A stretch of 37,895 nucleotides of DNA from Merismopedia glauca CCAP 1448/3 (GTDB lineage: Bacteria; Cyanobacteriota; Cyanobacteriia; Cyanobacteriales; CCAP-1448), in contig NZ_PVWJ01000045.1 of assembly GCF_003003775.1 (NCBI RefSeq), forward strand, positions 1 through 37,895. The letters are read 5' to 3'. This document shows, one piece after another, positions 16,715-24,532 of this stretch. The stretch's first letter is position 1, and every line of letters starts with the position of its first letter. The notes beneath the pieces were generated by a model. The model was not told the origin of the DNA and searched no databases. It saw only the letters and a list, made by a program, of their open reading frames with translations. The position numbers and the translations under genes were made by a program.

Positions 16715-17962
16715 TCAACGGATTTCATCAGGAATTTCCTCTAGAATTGGATCTTCAATACTGACTGAGGCTGAATAGCGCACAGCCGTTGCGGGGAATA
16801 AAGATAAAAATCCTGATTGACGCTGATCGATTGGTTCTGGTGATTTATTCCACAAGCTTTCATAGTAGAAGAAAGCTACCCCTAAACCCTGTCTTTGAGC
16901 CGCTAAAGCTTGCGCTTTAATCCTAGCTAGAGGAACTGGGCGATTTCTCAAACCCGTCATAATCCCGATGGCTGTGGGAATTTTTGGCTTAATTTCTTCG
17001 ATTTCAGGGCGACTAATTTGAGCGACAAACTGATCTATATCTTGCCGATAAACTTGCATGACTAGCTCATCTACCAAGTTTAACCTGACCCAAGTCAACC
17101 AGTCTTGCAAATGAAACTTGTATGCCAAATCGTAATAATTTGGAGAAACCGAGAAAATAGCTCTAGATTTACGAGCTTTGACAGCTTGATTAAGCTGAGT
17201 CATAAACTGAGTAATTTTATCTGCCCGCCACTTAATCCAGGATGAATCTTGCGGATTGGCTGGGGGAGGGCTTCCGGTTTCTTGAGTATACAAAGCCGTT
17301 GTGTAGTTGTCATACCCAAAGGTGCTGGGTAAACTCATATGATCGTCAAATTGAATCCCATCAGCATCGTATTTGGTGACAATTTCCAGAACTAACTCAC
17401 TAATAAACTCCTGTACTTCGGGATGGAAGGGATTAAGCCAAACTACTTCACCAGCCGCGCCATGCCAAGTTTGCGTACCATCTCGCGTTTCTGTGATCCA
17501 TTCTGGGTGATTTAAGGCTAATTCGGAGGTTTCTGGTGTCATAAAACCAAATTCAAACCAAGGAATTACGAGTAAACCCTCACGATGACCTTGAGCGATG
17601 ATGTCAGCTATAATGTCATGACCATCGGAGCCTTTATAGACAAAGTTTTGAATCCCTCTGCGTTGGGCGACTTCGCTAGGATACATCACATACCCAGAAT
17701 TCCATACCACAGGGTAAATAGTATTGAAATTCAGTCGCCGCAGTTGACTTACCGCTTCTCGTACTTGGCTTCTCTCTTTGAGCATATCTTTATCGTTAGC
17801 CGTCATCCACACTCCCCGAATCTGCTGGGTAGGCGGAAGTTGAGCGACAATTGGAGTGAAGCTATCTAGCCACAATACTGCCAATAAAGATATCGTAAAA
17901 ACTAGCGGCAAGAATTGCTTCAGGCGTTTTTGCCAATTTGGGAGAATTAAACTTAATTTCAT
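16715..17962 (-). CDS. GHL10-type (DUF187) glycoside hydrolase-like protein
   Basis: This 415-residue protein has a signal peptide or membrane anchor (about 18-40) followed by a TIM-barrel of the glycosyl-hydrolase-like 10 family. Visible motifs are QIRGVWMTANDKD, LNFNTIYPVVWNSGY, LVIPWFEFGF, HPEWITETRDG, VWLNPFHPEVQEF, and DGIQFDDHMSLP, which holds the probable catalytic acids. Members of this family act on extracellular polysaccharides or peptidoglycan-linked glycans; the exact substrate is unknown. It should lie in the periplasm or at the surface. It is convergent with the aldehyde dehydrogenase gene, with a 36-base gap. Confidence 0.85.
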   Translation of the reverse strand: MKLSLILPNWQKRLKQFLPLVFTISLLAVLWLDSFTPIVAQLPPTQQIRGVWMTANDKDMLKERSQVREAVSQLRRLNFNTIYPVVWNSGYVMYPSEVAQRRGIQNFVYKGSDGHDIIADIIAQGHREGLLVIPWFEFGFMTPETSELALNHPEWITETRDGTQTWHGAAGEVVWLNPFHPEVQEFISELVLEIVTKYDADGIQFDDHMSLPSTFGYDNYTTALYTQETGSPPPANPQDSSWIKWRADKITQFMTQLNQAVKARKSRAIFSVSPNYYDLAYKFHLQDWLTWVRLNLVDELVMQVYRQDIDQFVAQISRPEIEEIKPKIPTAIGIMTGLRNRPVPLARIKAQALAAQRQGLGVAFFYYESLWNKSPEPIDQRQSGFLSLFPATAVRYSASVSIEDPILEEIPDEIR

Positions 17963-18399
17963 AGATCTAAAGCCAGCCTTTTCTACCCAAATACATCATG
18001 TAGCGATCGCGTAGCGTGCTGGAAGCATATCGCTTTGCCGCATTTCCATAATTTTACCCCTAATAGTATTTATATTAGACATCTGCTAATTTGATCGGTA
18101 ACAATTCATGCAATCCCGCACGGGTAAAGCAAATTTTAGACCAACTTAAATCTTGGACGTTTTATTTGGTAATTTGTGCCTAGAGCTATCTGCCGCTCTA
18201 TAGAACCTATACAATCCTAGACAAATCTAACTTTTTTTACGCTGGCGGTTGAAACCGCAGCTACACAAACCAAGTCCGCCTGCGCGGACTAAAAAATAAA
18301 GGGTATTTTAAAACCGGATTTGTAGGGGCGGGTTTTGCCAGCCAATTCAGCCGAAGCTATCGATATCAAATCAAACCCGCCCTCTTGGGATCTTAATTA
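17963..18399. other. 437-base intergenic region with repeats
   Basis: No gene is apparent. It holds a double-hairpin repeat (18241-18290, separate entry) and an inverted pair, AGGGGCGGGTTTTG at 18324-18337 against CAAACCCGCCCTC at 18372-18384, which nearly reaches the next gene's start. Confidence 0.6.
18241..18290 (-). repeat. double-hairpin dispersed repeat
   Basis: On the minus strand it reads AGTCCGC-gcag-GCGGACT, then the linker TGGTTTGTGTAGCT, then GCGGTT-tc-AACCGC. Both stems are perfect. It has the layout of 9606-9655 with different but still paired stems. Confidence 0.6.
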
Positions 18400-18411
18400 G
18401 TGCATCAAATA

Positions 18412-19998
18412 ATGCTGCATCTTGTTTCAGACTTCATAAATCGCCTCTCGCTGTCAGATAACTCGCCACCTAGCTATTGGTATCAAGGCTATAATCCTGA
18501 AAGTGGGGAATTGCTCAAACTACCGCGTACCTCTGAAGTAGAAGCGATCGCTCATGGTTTAATGGCATATATCGCCGAAGATGAAATCTATGCCCGTGAA
18601 GGTAAGATGTACGGGGTATTACTAGTCGCATTACCCGATGGGGAAAGGCGAGTTCTCAAAGCTTTTTCAGGTTTGCTCAATGGTTCTAGTATAGTTGAGG
18701 GCTGGGTGCCACCAATTCCAGGTAGAGAAGCGGTTTCTGGCATAGAAAGCCAGACTTTGAGTCAGTTAGCTGCAATTAAACAGGAATTAATTACCCTCAA
18801 GCAACTACCAGAACGTCAGGAATATGCCAAGCTAGTGCAAGAGTTTGAGCAGCGATTACAGGTGATGAGTCAATGCCATACTCAGCGCAAACAGCAACGA
18901 CACGCCCAACGTCTAGAATATCTGACTGAAGCCGATTTAGCACAATTAGAGGCTGAAAGTCGTCAAGATAAGCGAGAACGCAAGCAACTTAAACAACAAC
19001 GAGATACAGCCTTAAGTCATCTCAAAGCTTTAATTACCGCAGCAGATAGCCGAATTAGCGAACTTAAACAGCAGCGTCGAGAATTATCTCGACAACTCCA
19101 ATTACAGATGCACGATGCTTACTTGCTAATGAACTTTGCAGGGAAATCGCGATCGCTAAAGGAACTTATACCCCAAGGTTTACCTACAGGAACTGGGGAT
19201 TGTTGCGCTCCTAAATTACTGCATTACGCTGCTGAAAATGCCCTCAAACCCCTCGCAATGGCTGAGTTTTGGTGGGGAAATCAAATAAATGATAAAATTG
19301 CAGGCGAGTTTTATCCAGCCTGTACAGAACGTTGTCAGCCCATTATGGGGTTTTTATTGTCTGGATTATCTGAACCAGATTTATCAGTAATTTACCAAGA
19401 TGAATGTTTAATCGCTATAAATAAGCCCTCTGGATTGTTATCAGTTCCAGGTAGATACTTAGAAACTCAAGATAGCGTTCTGTCTCGTTTGCGCGATACT
19501 TTACCTGAAATTAGATCGGTGCATCGGTTAGATTTAGAAACCTCTGGGATTCTCCTCTTCGCCAAAGATGCAAATACTTACACCCATCTCAGTCAGCAGT
19601 TTCAAAACCGTCAGGTGCAGAAAGTCTATGAAGCGGTGTTAGATGGAACTATCGAGGTAGAAAGCGGTATTATTGACTTACCTTTATGGGGAAATCCTGA
19701 AAAGCGTCCTTTTCAAGAGGTTAATTGGGAGTGTGGAAAAGCAAGCCTCACTAAATTTCAGATTTTAGCCCAAGAGGGTAAATATACCAGAATTCAATTT
19801 ATGCCTATAACTGGGCGTACCCACCAATTACGAGTTCATGCAGCAGATCAGAGGGGTTTAGGTATAGCAATATTAGGCGATCGCTTGTATGGATGCAACC
19901 CTGTCACTAACCGTTTACACCTCCACGCTAGAGAACTTTCTTTTCAACATCCCCAGTCAGGAAAAGTGATGCGATTACAGGTAAAGACCCCATTTTGA
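18412..19998 (+). CDS. RluA-family pseudouridine synthase, long form
   Basis: This protein of 528 residues (532 if GTG 18400 is used) isomerises uridine in RNA. The catalytic domain lies at about 325-530: VIYQDECLIAINKPSGLLSVPG, the active-site motif HRLDLETSG with Asp378 (in 532-residue numbering), and the end motif GRTHQLRVHA. The first 320 residues are extra: a globular part, a long coiled coil (about 120-235, rich in Gln, Arg, Glu and Lys), and a Cys-containing segment GDCCAPKLLHYA with CTERC 40 residues later, which could bind a metal. I know this long form from cyanobacteria and gammaproteobacteria. The target, rRNA or tRNA, is unknown. A perfect 11-base inverted repeat overlaps the stop codon. 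Confidence 0.9.
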   Translation: MLHLVSDFINRLSLSDNSPPSYWYQGYNPESGELLKLPRTSEVEAIAHGLMAYIAEDEIYAREGKMYGVLLVALPDGERRVLKAFSGLLNGSSIVEGWVPPIPGREAVSGIESQTLSQLAAIKQELITLKQLPERQEYAKLVQEFEQRLQVMSQCHTQRKQQRHAQRLEYLTEADLAQLEAESRQDKRERKQLKQQRDTALSHLKALITAADSRISELKQQRRELSRQLQLQMHDAYLLMNFAGKSRSLKELIPQGLPTGTGDCCAPKLLHYAAENALKPLAMAEFWWGNQINDKIAGEFYPACTERCQPIMGFLLSGLSEPDLSVIYQDECLIAINKPSGLLSVPGRYLETQDSVLSRLRDTLPEIRSVHRLDLETSGILLFAKDANTYTHLSQQFQNRQVQKVYEAVLDGTIEVESGIIDLPLWGNPEKRPFQEVNWECGKASLTKFQILAQEGKYTRIQFMPITGRTHQLRVHAADQRGLGIAILGDRLYGCNPVTNRLHLHARELSFQHPQSGKVMRLQVKTPF

Positions 19999-20020
19999 GA
20001 GGGTGATCGCCCTCTCAAAA
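19993..20020. other. perfect hairpin over the stop codon
   Basis: TTTTGAGAGGG and CCCTCTCAAAA form an 11-pair stem with a six-base loop, and the TGA stop at 19996-19998 is in the left arm. No T tract follows on either strand, so it is not a standard intrinsic terminator. Confidence 0.6.
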
Positions 20021-20086
20021 CAATTGATAATATCCTAAAATCGCTCAATTTGGGGATTTTTTGAGAGCCTAAGTAGTGCTTATTGT

Positions 20087-20536
20087 CTACTTTTTCAAAG
20101 CATCCTTGATGTTATCAACAGTGCGTTCAACCGCATTTTTGGTTTTGTCTACAGCTTTTTGAGTCTTAGCTGCATCTTGCTCTGCTCTTTCCTCAATTCT
20201 TGCTCTATCTCGGTTGGCTTTGCGCTCAATAAAGTTACCGTCGTCATCTGTGGCTTGCTCGACTTTATTCGCATTTCTGTTGGCAGTTCGCTTAACTTTA
20301 TCGGCTGTATCGCCGATGAAATCTTTAGCTCGTTCAGTGTCTTTCCCAACTTTCTCTTTAACCCGATCTCCAGCATCTGCTAATACGACTGAATTTAGAC
20401 TAGGAGCAGCAATGGCTAAGTTATGGGAGAAAAATGCGCCTTGCCAAACAAACGCGATCGCTGATAGGCAAAATATACTTGTAGCCATCCAGCGTCCTAC
20501 AGTTGAAAGTCCTTTCCTTAAATAATTCAGTTTCAT
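20087..20536 (-). CDS. exported amphipathic helical protein (LEA/apolipoprotein-like)
   Basis: This 149-residue protein begins with an N-terminal hydrophobic signal segment (about residues 17-35, ending AIAAP). The rest is almost entirely charged helix: GDRVKEKVGKDTERAKDFIG, ADKVKRTANRNANKVEQA, KANRDRARIEERAEQDAAK and KTKNAVERTVDNIKDALKK. The spacing of Val/Ile/Ala among Lys, Asp and Glu suggests an 11-residue amphipathic repeat, as in LEA or apolipoprotein-like stress proteins. It probably acts in the periplasm or on membranes under drought or osmotic stress (inference). ATG 20536 is chosen; AAGGA lies about 11 bases upstream, and TTG 20545 is an alternative. Confidence 0.65.
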   Translation of the reverse strand: MKLNYLRKGLSTVGRWMATSIFCLSAIAFVWQGAFFSHNLAIAAPSLNSVVLADAGDRVKEKVGKDTERAKDFIGDTADKVKRTANRNANKVEQATDDDGNFIERKANRDRARIEERAEQDAAKTQKAVDKTKNAVERTVDNIKDALKK

Positions 20537-20545
20537 AAGATACAA

Positions 20546-20969
20546 TTTCCTTCGATTTAGTATCCTCTTTGTACTGCATCTGACTCACTGCCTAAATCAT
20601 TCCCTAGATAGAACTCCTAACTCTCTTTGGGATTGCAGTTAACCCCTACGTGTGGGAATGAGTAGGATACTTCAGTTTAAAAGTAATGTAATCTAAGTTA
20701 AATTCATCCTAATACGGCAGTATATGCCTTTATGGATAAATTTTTGCCCTTTTTGCTGCTAATAATCTCCATAAATAGTCTAAATTCCCTTCTTGAGACT
20801 TGATGAATCAACGGATGATCCATAACCTTTACCAGAAAGCTTGGGCTTGATTTGGGCTGGAAATTGGTATAAGTACCGATCGGCTGAGTCTAAGGTTAGA
20901 TTATTCACATTTTTTTCTCTTCCGAGAGGTAGATAAACTTTGGAAAATAAAAAACATAATGGATCTTGA
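20546..20969. other. 424-base region, mostly without recognisable genes
   Basis: It holds the upstream region of the minus-strand helical protein and the decayed front of the DUF2993 gene. A minus-strand frame of 89 codons at 20780-21049 is open, but I do not believe it codes. No hairpin with a T run is evident. Confidence 0.45.
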
Positions 20970-21287
20970 GGAAATGGCAAAGTTGCTCTTGAGGCTGATA
21001 TCTTTTTGAGTCCAACAGCAGAAACTAAACTAGTAGCTTTTACCGCCATTCCTCGTGTTAGCCATGACTGTTCATATATTTGGCTAGAAAATATCGATTA
21101 CAACTCAGAATCAGCCAATTTTTCGACTGAAGTTACCAAAGCTTTACTAGATAGAACTAGCGAATTGCTGAATTTCCAAAATTTTGAATTGCCAGGAATG
21201 AACCTCAAGCTTAAGCAAATTAAGGTCGAAACAGGCAAGATGACCTTGATCGGCAATGCTGCTATTGAGCAGTTTCCCTCTAACTAA
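20970..21287 (+). pseudogene. 3' remnant of a DUF2993 (LmeA-like) gene
   Basis: From 20970 the frame reads GNGKVALEADIFL, then LVAFTAIPRVSHD, IWLENIDYNS, TEVTKALLDRTSELL, FELPGMNLKLKQIKV and GKMTLIGNAAIEQFPS, which matches the C-terminal third of DUF2993 lipid-binding-type proteins. A TGA (20967-20969) blocks the frame upstream, and intact members have about 230-260 residues. Just upstream, another frame gives KIKNIMDLE, which would fit the preceding family strand, so a single-base frameshift near 20968 is likely. No plausible start or ribosome-binding site is present. I judge it a broken gene rather than a short functional one. Confidence 0.5.
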
Positions 21288-21339
21288 GGGAGCCGCCAGG
21301 ATAAATTCTCAAGAATCAATAATAATCAAGGAGTTAAAA

Positions 21340-21861
21340 ATGACATCAACCAGAAATGTAGAACCTTTAATCGAGCCAGGAGAGCAAGACGATAGCGATA
21401 GCGGTATACCTAGTACGGTAGCGATCGCCAAGCATCCACTTCATCCACCCCTTGTGACTTTTCCCATTGCCTTTTTAGTCGGTGCTTTTGGTAGCGATTT
21501 AGCCTTTTGGTTAACTGACGATTTATTTTGGGCAACAGCTTCTTTTTGGTTACTTGCTACGGGTTTGGCAAGCGGAATTATCGCTGCTATTACGGGTTTA
21601 CTAGATTTCTTAAAAATCGATCGGGTACGGAAACGCCAAGCAGGATGGTTCCACGCGATCGGAAATGTGGCGGTGCTGATCGCCACCGTCATTAACTTTT
21701 CATTGCGGTGGGGGAATACAACCGATTCCATCATCCCGACTGGTTTAGCCCTCTCATTGGTGGTATCGCTTCTGTTGGGAATTACAGGCTGGTACGGCGG
21801 CGAATTAGTTTACCGTCACAAAATTGCCGTGATTGGTCAGAGCGATCGCCAAGCACCTTAA
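21340..21861 (+). CDS. DUF2231 membrane protein
   Basis: This 173-residue protein has a short acidic N-terminal tail, then the DUF2231 signature AKHPLHPPLVTFPIAFLVGAFGSDL, followed by four transmembrane helices (roughly 42-62, 72-96, 112-131 and 139-158). A loop with LDFLKIDRVRKRQAGWFHAIGN lies between helices two and three. Its function is unknown; family members are common in cyanobacteria and actinobacteria and are sometimes next to cytochrome genes. The start is fixed by AAGGAG at 21328-21333, six bases ahead of the ATG. It starts 52 bases after the DUF2993 remnant and ends at a bidirectional terminator. Confidence 0.85.
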   Translation: MTSTRNVEPLIEPGEQDDSDSGIPSTVAIAKHPLHPPLVTFPIAFLVGAFGSDLAFWLTDDLFWATASFWLLATGLASGIIAAITGLLDFLKIDRVRKRQAGWFHAIGNVAVLIATVINFSLRWGNTTDSIIPTGLALSLVVSLLLGITGWYGGELVYRHKIAVIGQSDRQAP

Positions 21862-21866
21862 ATAGC

Positions 21867-21902
21867 AAAAGTCCTTAAGCTGTTGGAAATTTAAGGACTT
21901 TT
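21867..21902. terminator. bidirectional intrinsic terminator
   Basis: AAAAGTCCTTAA and TTAAGGACTTTT form a perfect 12-pair stem around a 12-base loop, with a short T run at either end. It lies between the convergent DUF2231 and DUF3891 genes and should serve both. Confidence 0.75.
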
Positions 21903-21930
21903 ATGCTCACTAACAACTCCTAGTTAATAT

Positions 21931-22662
21931 TTATTGGGGGTTTTGTTTGATAAAAGTCCATTGACGATATTTTCTTGGTGCTGTTTTTAAGGCTCTTTTT
22001 AAAGCCGTATTATTTTCAAACTTGATTTGTGAGAGGTAAGAAGCTTCAACTTTAACAGTAAATTTATCCGCTTTAAAGGGCCAAGAATTTACGGTAATCA
22101 ACCCATTATTGAATTGCACGACATCGTATGACTGTTTATCGGAACCTATATCGATCTCTAAAGCTCTTTCATTGTCTGGTAATTGATTTTGGCAAAGAAT
22201 TAAAGACAGGCGATCGCACCATTGCATAAACCGATAAGCAGATTCAGCTTCCTCTTTTTTAACTTCTAATTCTTCGCGCCACTGTGTTTGTAAATCTTCT
22301 TGTTCTTTGACAAACTTTTGAATTGTGGCAGACTGGTCTTGGCTATTAATAAAACATAGATGCATAGACGTTAATAATGCTACCCAACGTCCGCGATAGA
22401 GAGAATCTTCGATATGTTGCCGTAGTTTCTTAACTGAGGTTTGTCCCTCTAAAGTGAAGTCCAATGGCGCGCCTGCTGGTGTCAGTTGGTTTTTTTCCCA
22501 TTCCTTTTCCAGGTCGTCATGGTGAGAAATTGCGGCGATAGTGTCAATAAAACTGGGTGCAGAATCTTCTAGATGCCAAGCCCCAGCAATTTGGGCGGCT
22601 AGCAAAGCATGAGCGCGATGATAAATGATTTCCCAGCCATCAGGTTGTAAATTAACAATCAT
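21931..22662 (-). CDS. DUF3891 family protein
   Basis: This 243-residue cytoplasmic protein matches DUF3891 as I recall it: WEIIYHRAHALLAAQIAGAW, then AISHHDDLEKEWE, then LLTSMHLCF, and RFMQWCDRLSLILCQNQLP. The conserved His and Asp residues (HRAH, SHHDD, a later H and CDRLSL) look like those of HD-type metal-dependent phosphohydrolases, an inference from the pattern only. Its ATG shares a base with the stop of the upstream GAF gene (TAATG), so translation of the two is coupled and the GAF protein may control this one. It is the last gene before a terminator. Confidence 0.8.
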   Translation of the reverse strand: MIVNLQPDGWEIIYHRAHALLAAQIAGAWHLEDSAPSFIDTIAAISHHDDLEKEWEKNQLTPAGAPLDFTLEGQTSVKKLRQHIEDSLYRGRWVALLTSMHLCFINSQDQSATIQKFVKEQEDLQTQWREELEVKKEEAESAYRFMQWCDRLSLILCQNQLPDNERALEIDIGSDKQSYDVVQFNNGLITVNSWPFKADKFTVKVEASYLSQIKFENNTALKRALKTAPRKYRQWTFIKQNPQ

Positions 22663-23177
22663 TAATTTCCTTTGATTAAACTAAGGTGGCGTTGGACGTA
22701 TTCGATTACTAAAGGTTTGGCTAGATGTGCGATCGCCGTGATGAATTGGCGATCGCTTTCACTCCAAATTCGTGGTTGTGAAAAAACACAGGGTTGTAAA
22801 ACGCCCCAAAGTTGGTTTTTATGGCATAAATGGGCGTGAATTAAAGCTCTATGTCCAAACTCTTGTTGCTCAAACAGCCGATTGACTACTTGAGCATCGG
22901 CTGTTTCTATATCTTCGACAAAAATACTAGGCTGACAGTTTAAAGCCGCCGCAAACATGGGGTCTTGTTGTTCAATTGAAGTCGATTCTGGTTTCCACTC
23001 ACTACCAGTAACGTCAGGAATAGTTGAATCTCTACAGTAACAAAATGCTGCTTTTCCCAGACGAGATTGCGGATCTCGCACATAGAGAAAACAGCGATCG
23101 CATTCGAGTGATTTGACTATTTCTGGCATTAAAGCCAATAGTACCTGGTCTAATTTTTCTAGCAAGATCGCTTTCAT
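22662..23177 (-). CDS. GAF-domain protein
   Basis: This 171-residue protein is a single GAF domain: SLECDRCFLYVRDPQ, then EDIETADAQVVNRLFEQQEFGHRALIHAHL, then QLWGVLQPC, PRIWSESDRQFITAIA, the end pattern shared with cyanobacteriochrome GAF domains. The Cys in AHLCHKNQLWG is in the strand before LWG and not at the place of the bilin-attaching Cys, so covalent chromophore binding is unlikely. No output domain is attached; the DUF3891 partner follows with a TAATG overlap. A ligand or redox sensing role is an inference. It lies 45 bases after the CTDH gene on the same strand, so all three may form one operon. Confidence 0.82.
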   Translation of the reverse strand: MKAILLEKLDQVLLALMPEIVKSLECDRCFLYVRDPQSRLGKAAFCYCRDSTIPDVTGSEWKPESTSIEQQDPMFAAALNCQPSIFVEDIETADAQVVNRLFEQQEFGHRALIHAHLCHKNQLWGVLQPCVFSQPRIWSESDRQFITAIAHLAKPLVIEYVQRHLSLIKGN

Positions 23178-23222
23178 GACCTGAGATATGCGGTTTTTTT
23201 TAGCAGATAAATAGCAAATTTG

Positions 23223-23654
23223 CTAGTTTATGTGGGGTAGGAACGGATTTTTCTCAAGCTTTAGTTGCTTTGGAGGCTTGGTCAAAATAATTTTCGTCAA
23301 AACAATTTCTAAACTAGGATTAAGGATAAACAACCAATTAATATTTACGCTAAATAAAGGAGTACGTACCTCACCAAAGACGGTGTATTCAGTGTTGCCA
23401 TCTTTGAGACTAGGTGAACTACACTCAAGAGGATTGAGCTTGATTCCTTTAGCTTCTTTATTGAGATAAGAAGCGATCGCTTCGCGCCCCATAACGGCTG
23501 CCTCAAAAGGAGGGCGCAAAGCCCCATCTTCGGCAAATAAGCTAGCAGTAAGCTCAAAATCTTCCGTCTTAAATGTCTCAAAATACCGCGAAATAACTGT
23601 TGGTAATGCTGACTGATGAGGTGAATTAAACTCTGCTGTTTTGGTTGGATTCAT
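23223..23654 (-). CDS. OCP C-terminal-domain homologue (CTDH)
   Basis: This 143-residue protein matches the C-terminal, NTF2-like domain of the orange carotenoid protein: RYFETFKTEDFELTASLF, AEDGALRPPFEAAVMGREAI, SYLNKEAKG, then FSVNINWLFILNP. The keto-carotenoid-binding Tyr24 (RYFET) and Trp107 (NINWLF) equivalents are kept. CTDHs bind a keto-carotenoid as a dimer and can hand it to a helical carotenoid protein, and some also extract pigment from membranes. The only Cys is C78. It is divergent from the HCP gene across 167 bases, so the two halves of a split OCP share a control region. A TATAAT on the minus strand (23659-23664) lies only four bases ahead of its ATG. Confidence 0.92.
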   Translation of the reverse strand: MNPTKTAEFNSPHQSALPTVISRYFETFKTEDFELTASLFAEDGALRPPFEAAVMGREAIASYLNKEAKGIKLNPLECSSPSLKDGNTEYTVFGEVRTPLFSVNINWLFILNPSLEIVLTKIILTKPPKQLKLEKNPFLPHIN

Positions 23655-23821
23655 GGTGATTATAAATTGCTGGCACTGCCCTATATCTGAGCATTAAAAA
23701 ACTAAGCTAATCAAACGTAATCTATCGAAAGGAAGTTTCAGCTTCTATCTAGAGTTGGTTTCTCGCCAGTATTACCCCTGATAAGGTTGATAGGGTTAGT
23801 AAAATTATCAAGTGCAACCTA

Positions 23822-24301
23822 ATGAGTGTAGCAACCGATCTGAGTCATAACTCCAACGCCAACCTAGTACAAAGTTTTCAAGCTTTAGATGCAGACCAGC
23901 AACTAGCGTTATTCTGGTTTATTTATACAGAAATGGGTGAATCAATCACACCAGCAGCGCCAGGTGCTAGTACAGTGTCTCCTACCGTCGCTCAAGGCTT
24001 GTACGATCAAGTTAAGGAAAAGTCTCAAGAAGAACAACTGCAAATCCAGCGCGATTTAGTTAACCGCACTGGTGGAGATATCTCTCGCGAGTATGGAGCT
24101 TTGAGCGATACCACTAAACTGTTGTTTTGGTATTTGTTGGCTCAGGGAATGGATAGCACAGAAATTATTCCTTTGCCAGAGGGATATAAACTTTCCAGTT
24201 CAGCCGAATCATTGCTAGAAAAAATCAAGCAGATAGAATTTAGCGAGCAGATGAGCGTTTTCCGGGATATCGTAGCTCCTATGGGTGTCGATCCTACATA
24301 G
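23822..24301 (+). CDS. helical carotenoid protein (OCP N-terminal-domain homologue, HCP)
   Basis: This 159-residue all-helical protein matches the N-terminal domain of the orange carotenoid protein: LDADQQLALFWFIYTEMG, ITPAAPGA, LVNRTGGDISREYGALSD, KLLFWYLLAQGMD, IPLPEGYKLS and VFRDIVAPMG. Residues lining the OCP carotenoid tunnel are present: Trp32, Tyr35 and Trp103; Arg148 matches the OCP inter-domain salt-bridge Arg. HCPs bind canthaxanthin or similar keto-carotenoids and either quench phycobilisomes or destroy singlet oxygen; which clade this is cannot be read reliably. It stands alone as a domain. A small unknown gene and crtW follow on the same strand. There is no strong ribosome-binding site ahead of ATG 23822. 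Confidence 0.94.
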   Translation: MSVATDLSHNSNANLVQSFQALDADQQLALFWFIYTEMGESITPAAPGASTVSPTVAQGLYDQVKEKSQEEQLQIQRDLVNRTGGDISREYGALSDTTKLLFWYLLAQGMDSTEIIPLPEGYKLSSSAESLLEKIKQIEFSEQMSVFRDIVAPMGVDPT

Positions 24302-24460
24302 TTGTAGCAGACTGAAATCATCATCGCTTCGACCCGAAATCATGTCCATAAGAAAGGCAGAAGGAAAGACAATCAGTGGGTCTGGGTTCTGGAAGAAAGA
24401 CTTCTTGATTACCCTTGTGATACCAAATACCTCCTGAATGTTGGGCTACATAATTGGTGT

Positions 24461-24489
24461 GTAGAGACGTTGCAATACAACGTCTCTAC
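24461..24489. repeat. GTAGAGACGT palindrome (copy 1)
   Basis: GTAGAGACGTTG and CAACGTCTCTAC form a perfect 12-pair hairpin with a five-base loop. It lies between the HCP gene and the 69-codon gene and could trim or attenuate the transcript. Related copies lie at 25690-25718 and 37727-37755. Confidence 0.75.
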
Positions 24490-24532
24490 GTTTGGATCTG
24501 TAGGATAAACCTGAATTGGAGAATTGTTGCCT

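Noticed and set aside
18120-18400. tRNA or other stable RNA gene
   Set aside because: The hairpins here belong to dispersed repeats; I see no cloverleaf or T-loop GTTCGA pattern.
19993-20020. Intrinsic terminator of the pseudouridine synthase gene
   Set aside because: The stem ends in AAAA on both strands, with no T run after it, so it does not fit a standard terminator.
20780-21049. Minus-strand frame of 89 codons
   Set aside because: It overlaps the DUF2993 remnant, whose plus-strand frame has family signatures, and the protein shows no recognisable pattern, signal or ribosome-binding site.
22662-23177. GAF protein as a bilin photoreceptor
   Set aside because: The end of the domain resembles cyanobacteriochromes, but the Cys before LWG is not at the chromophore-attachment position.
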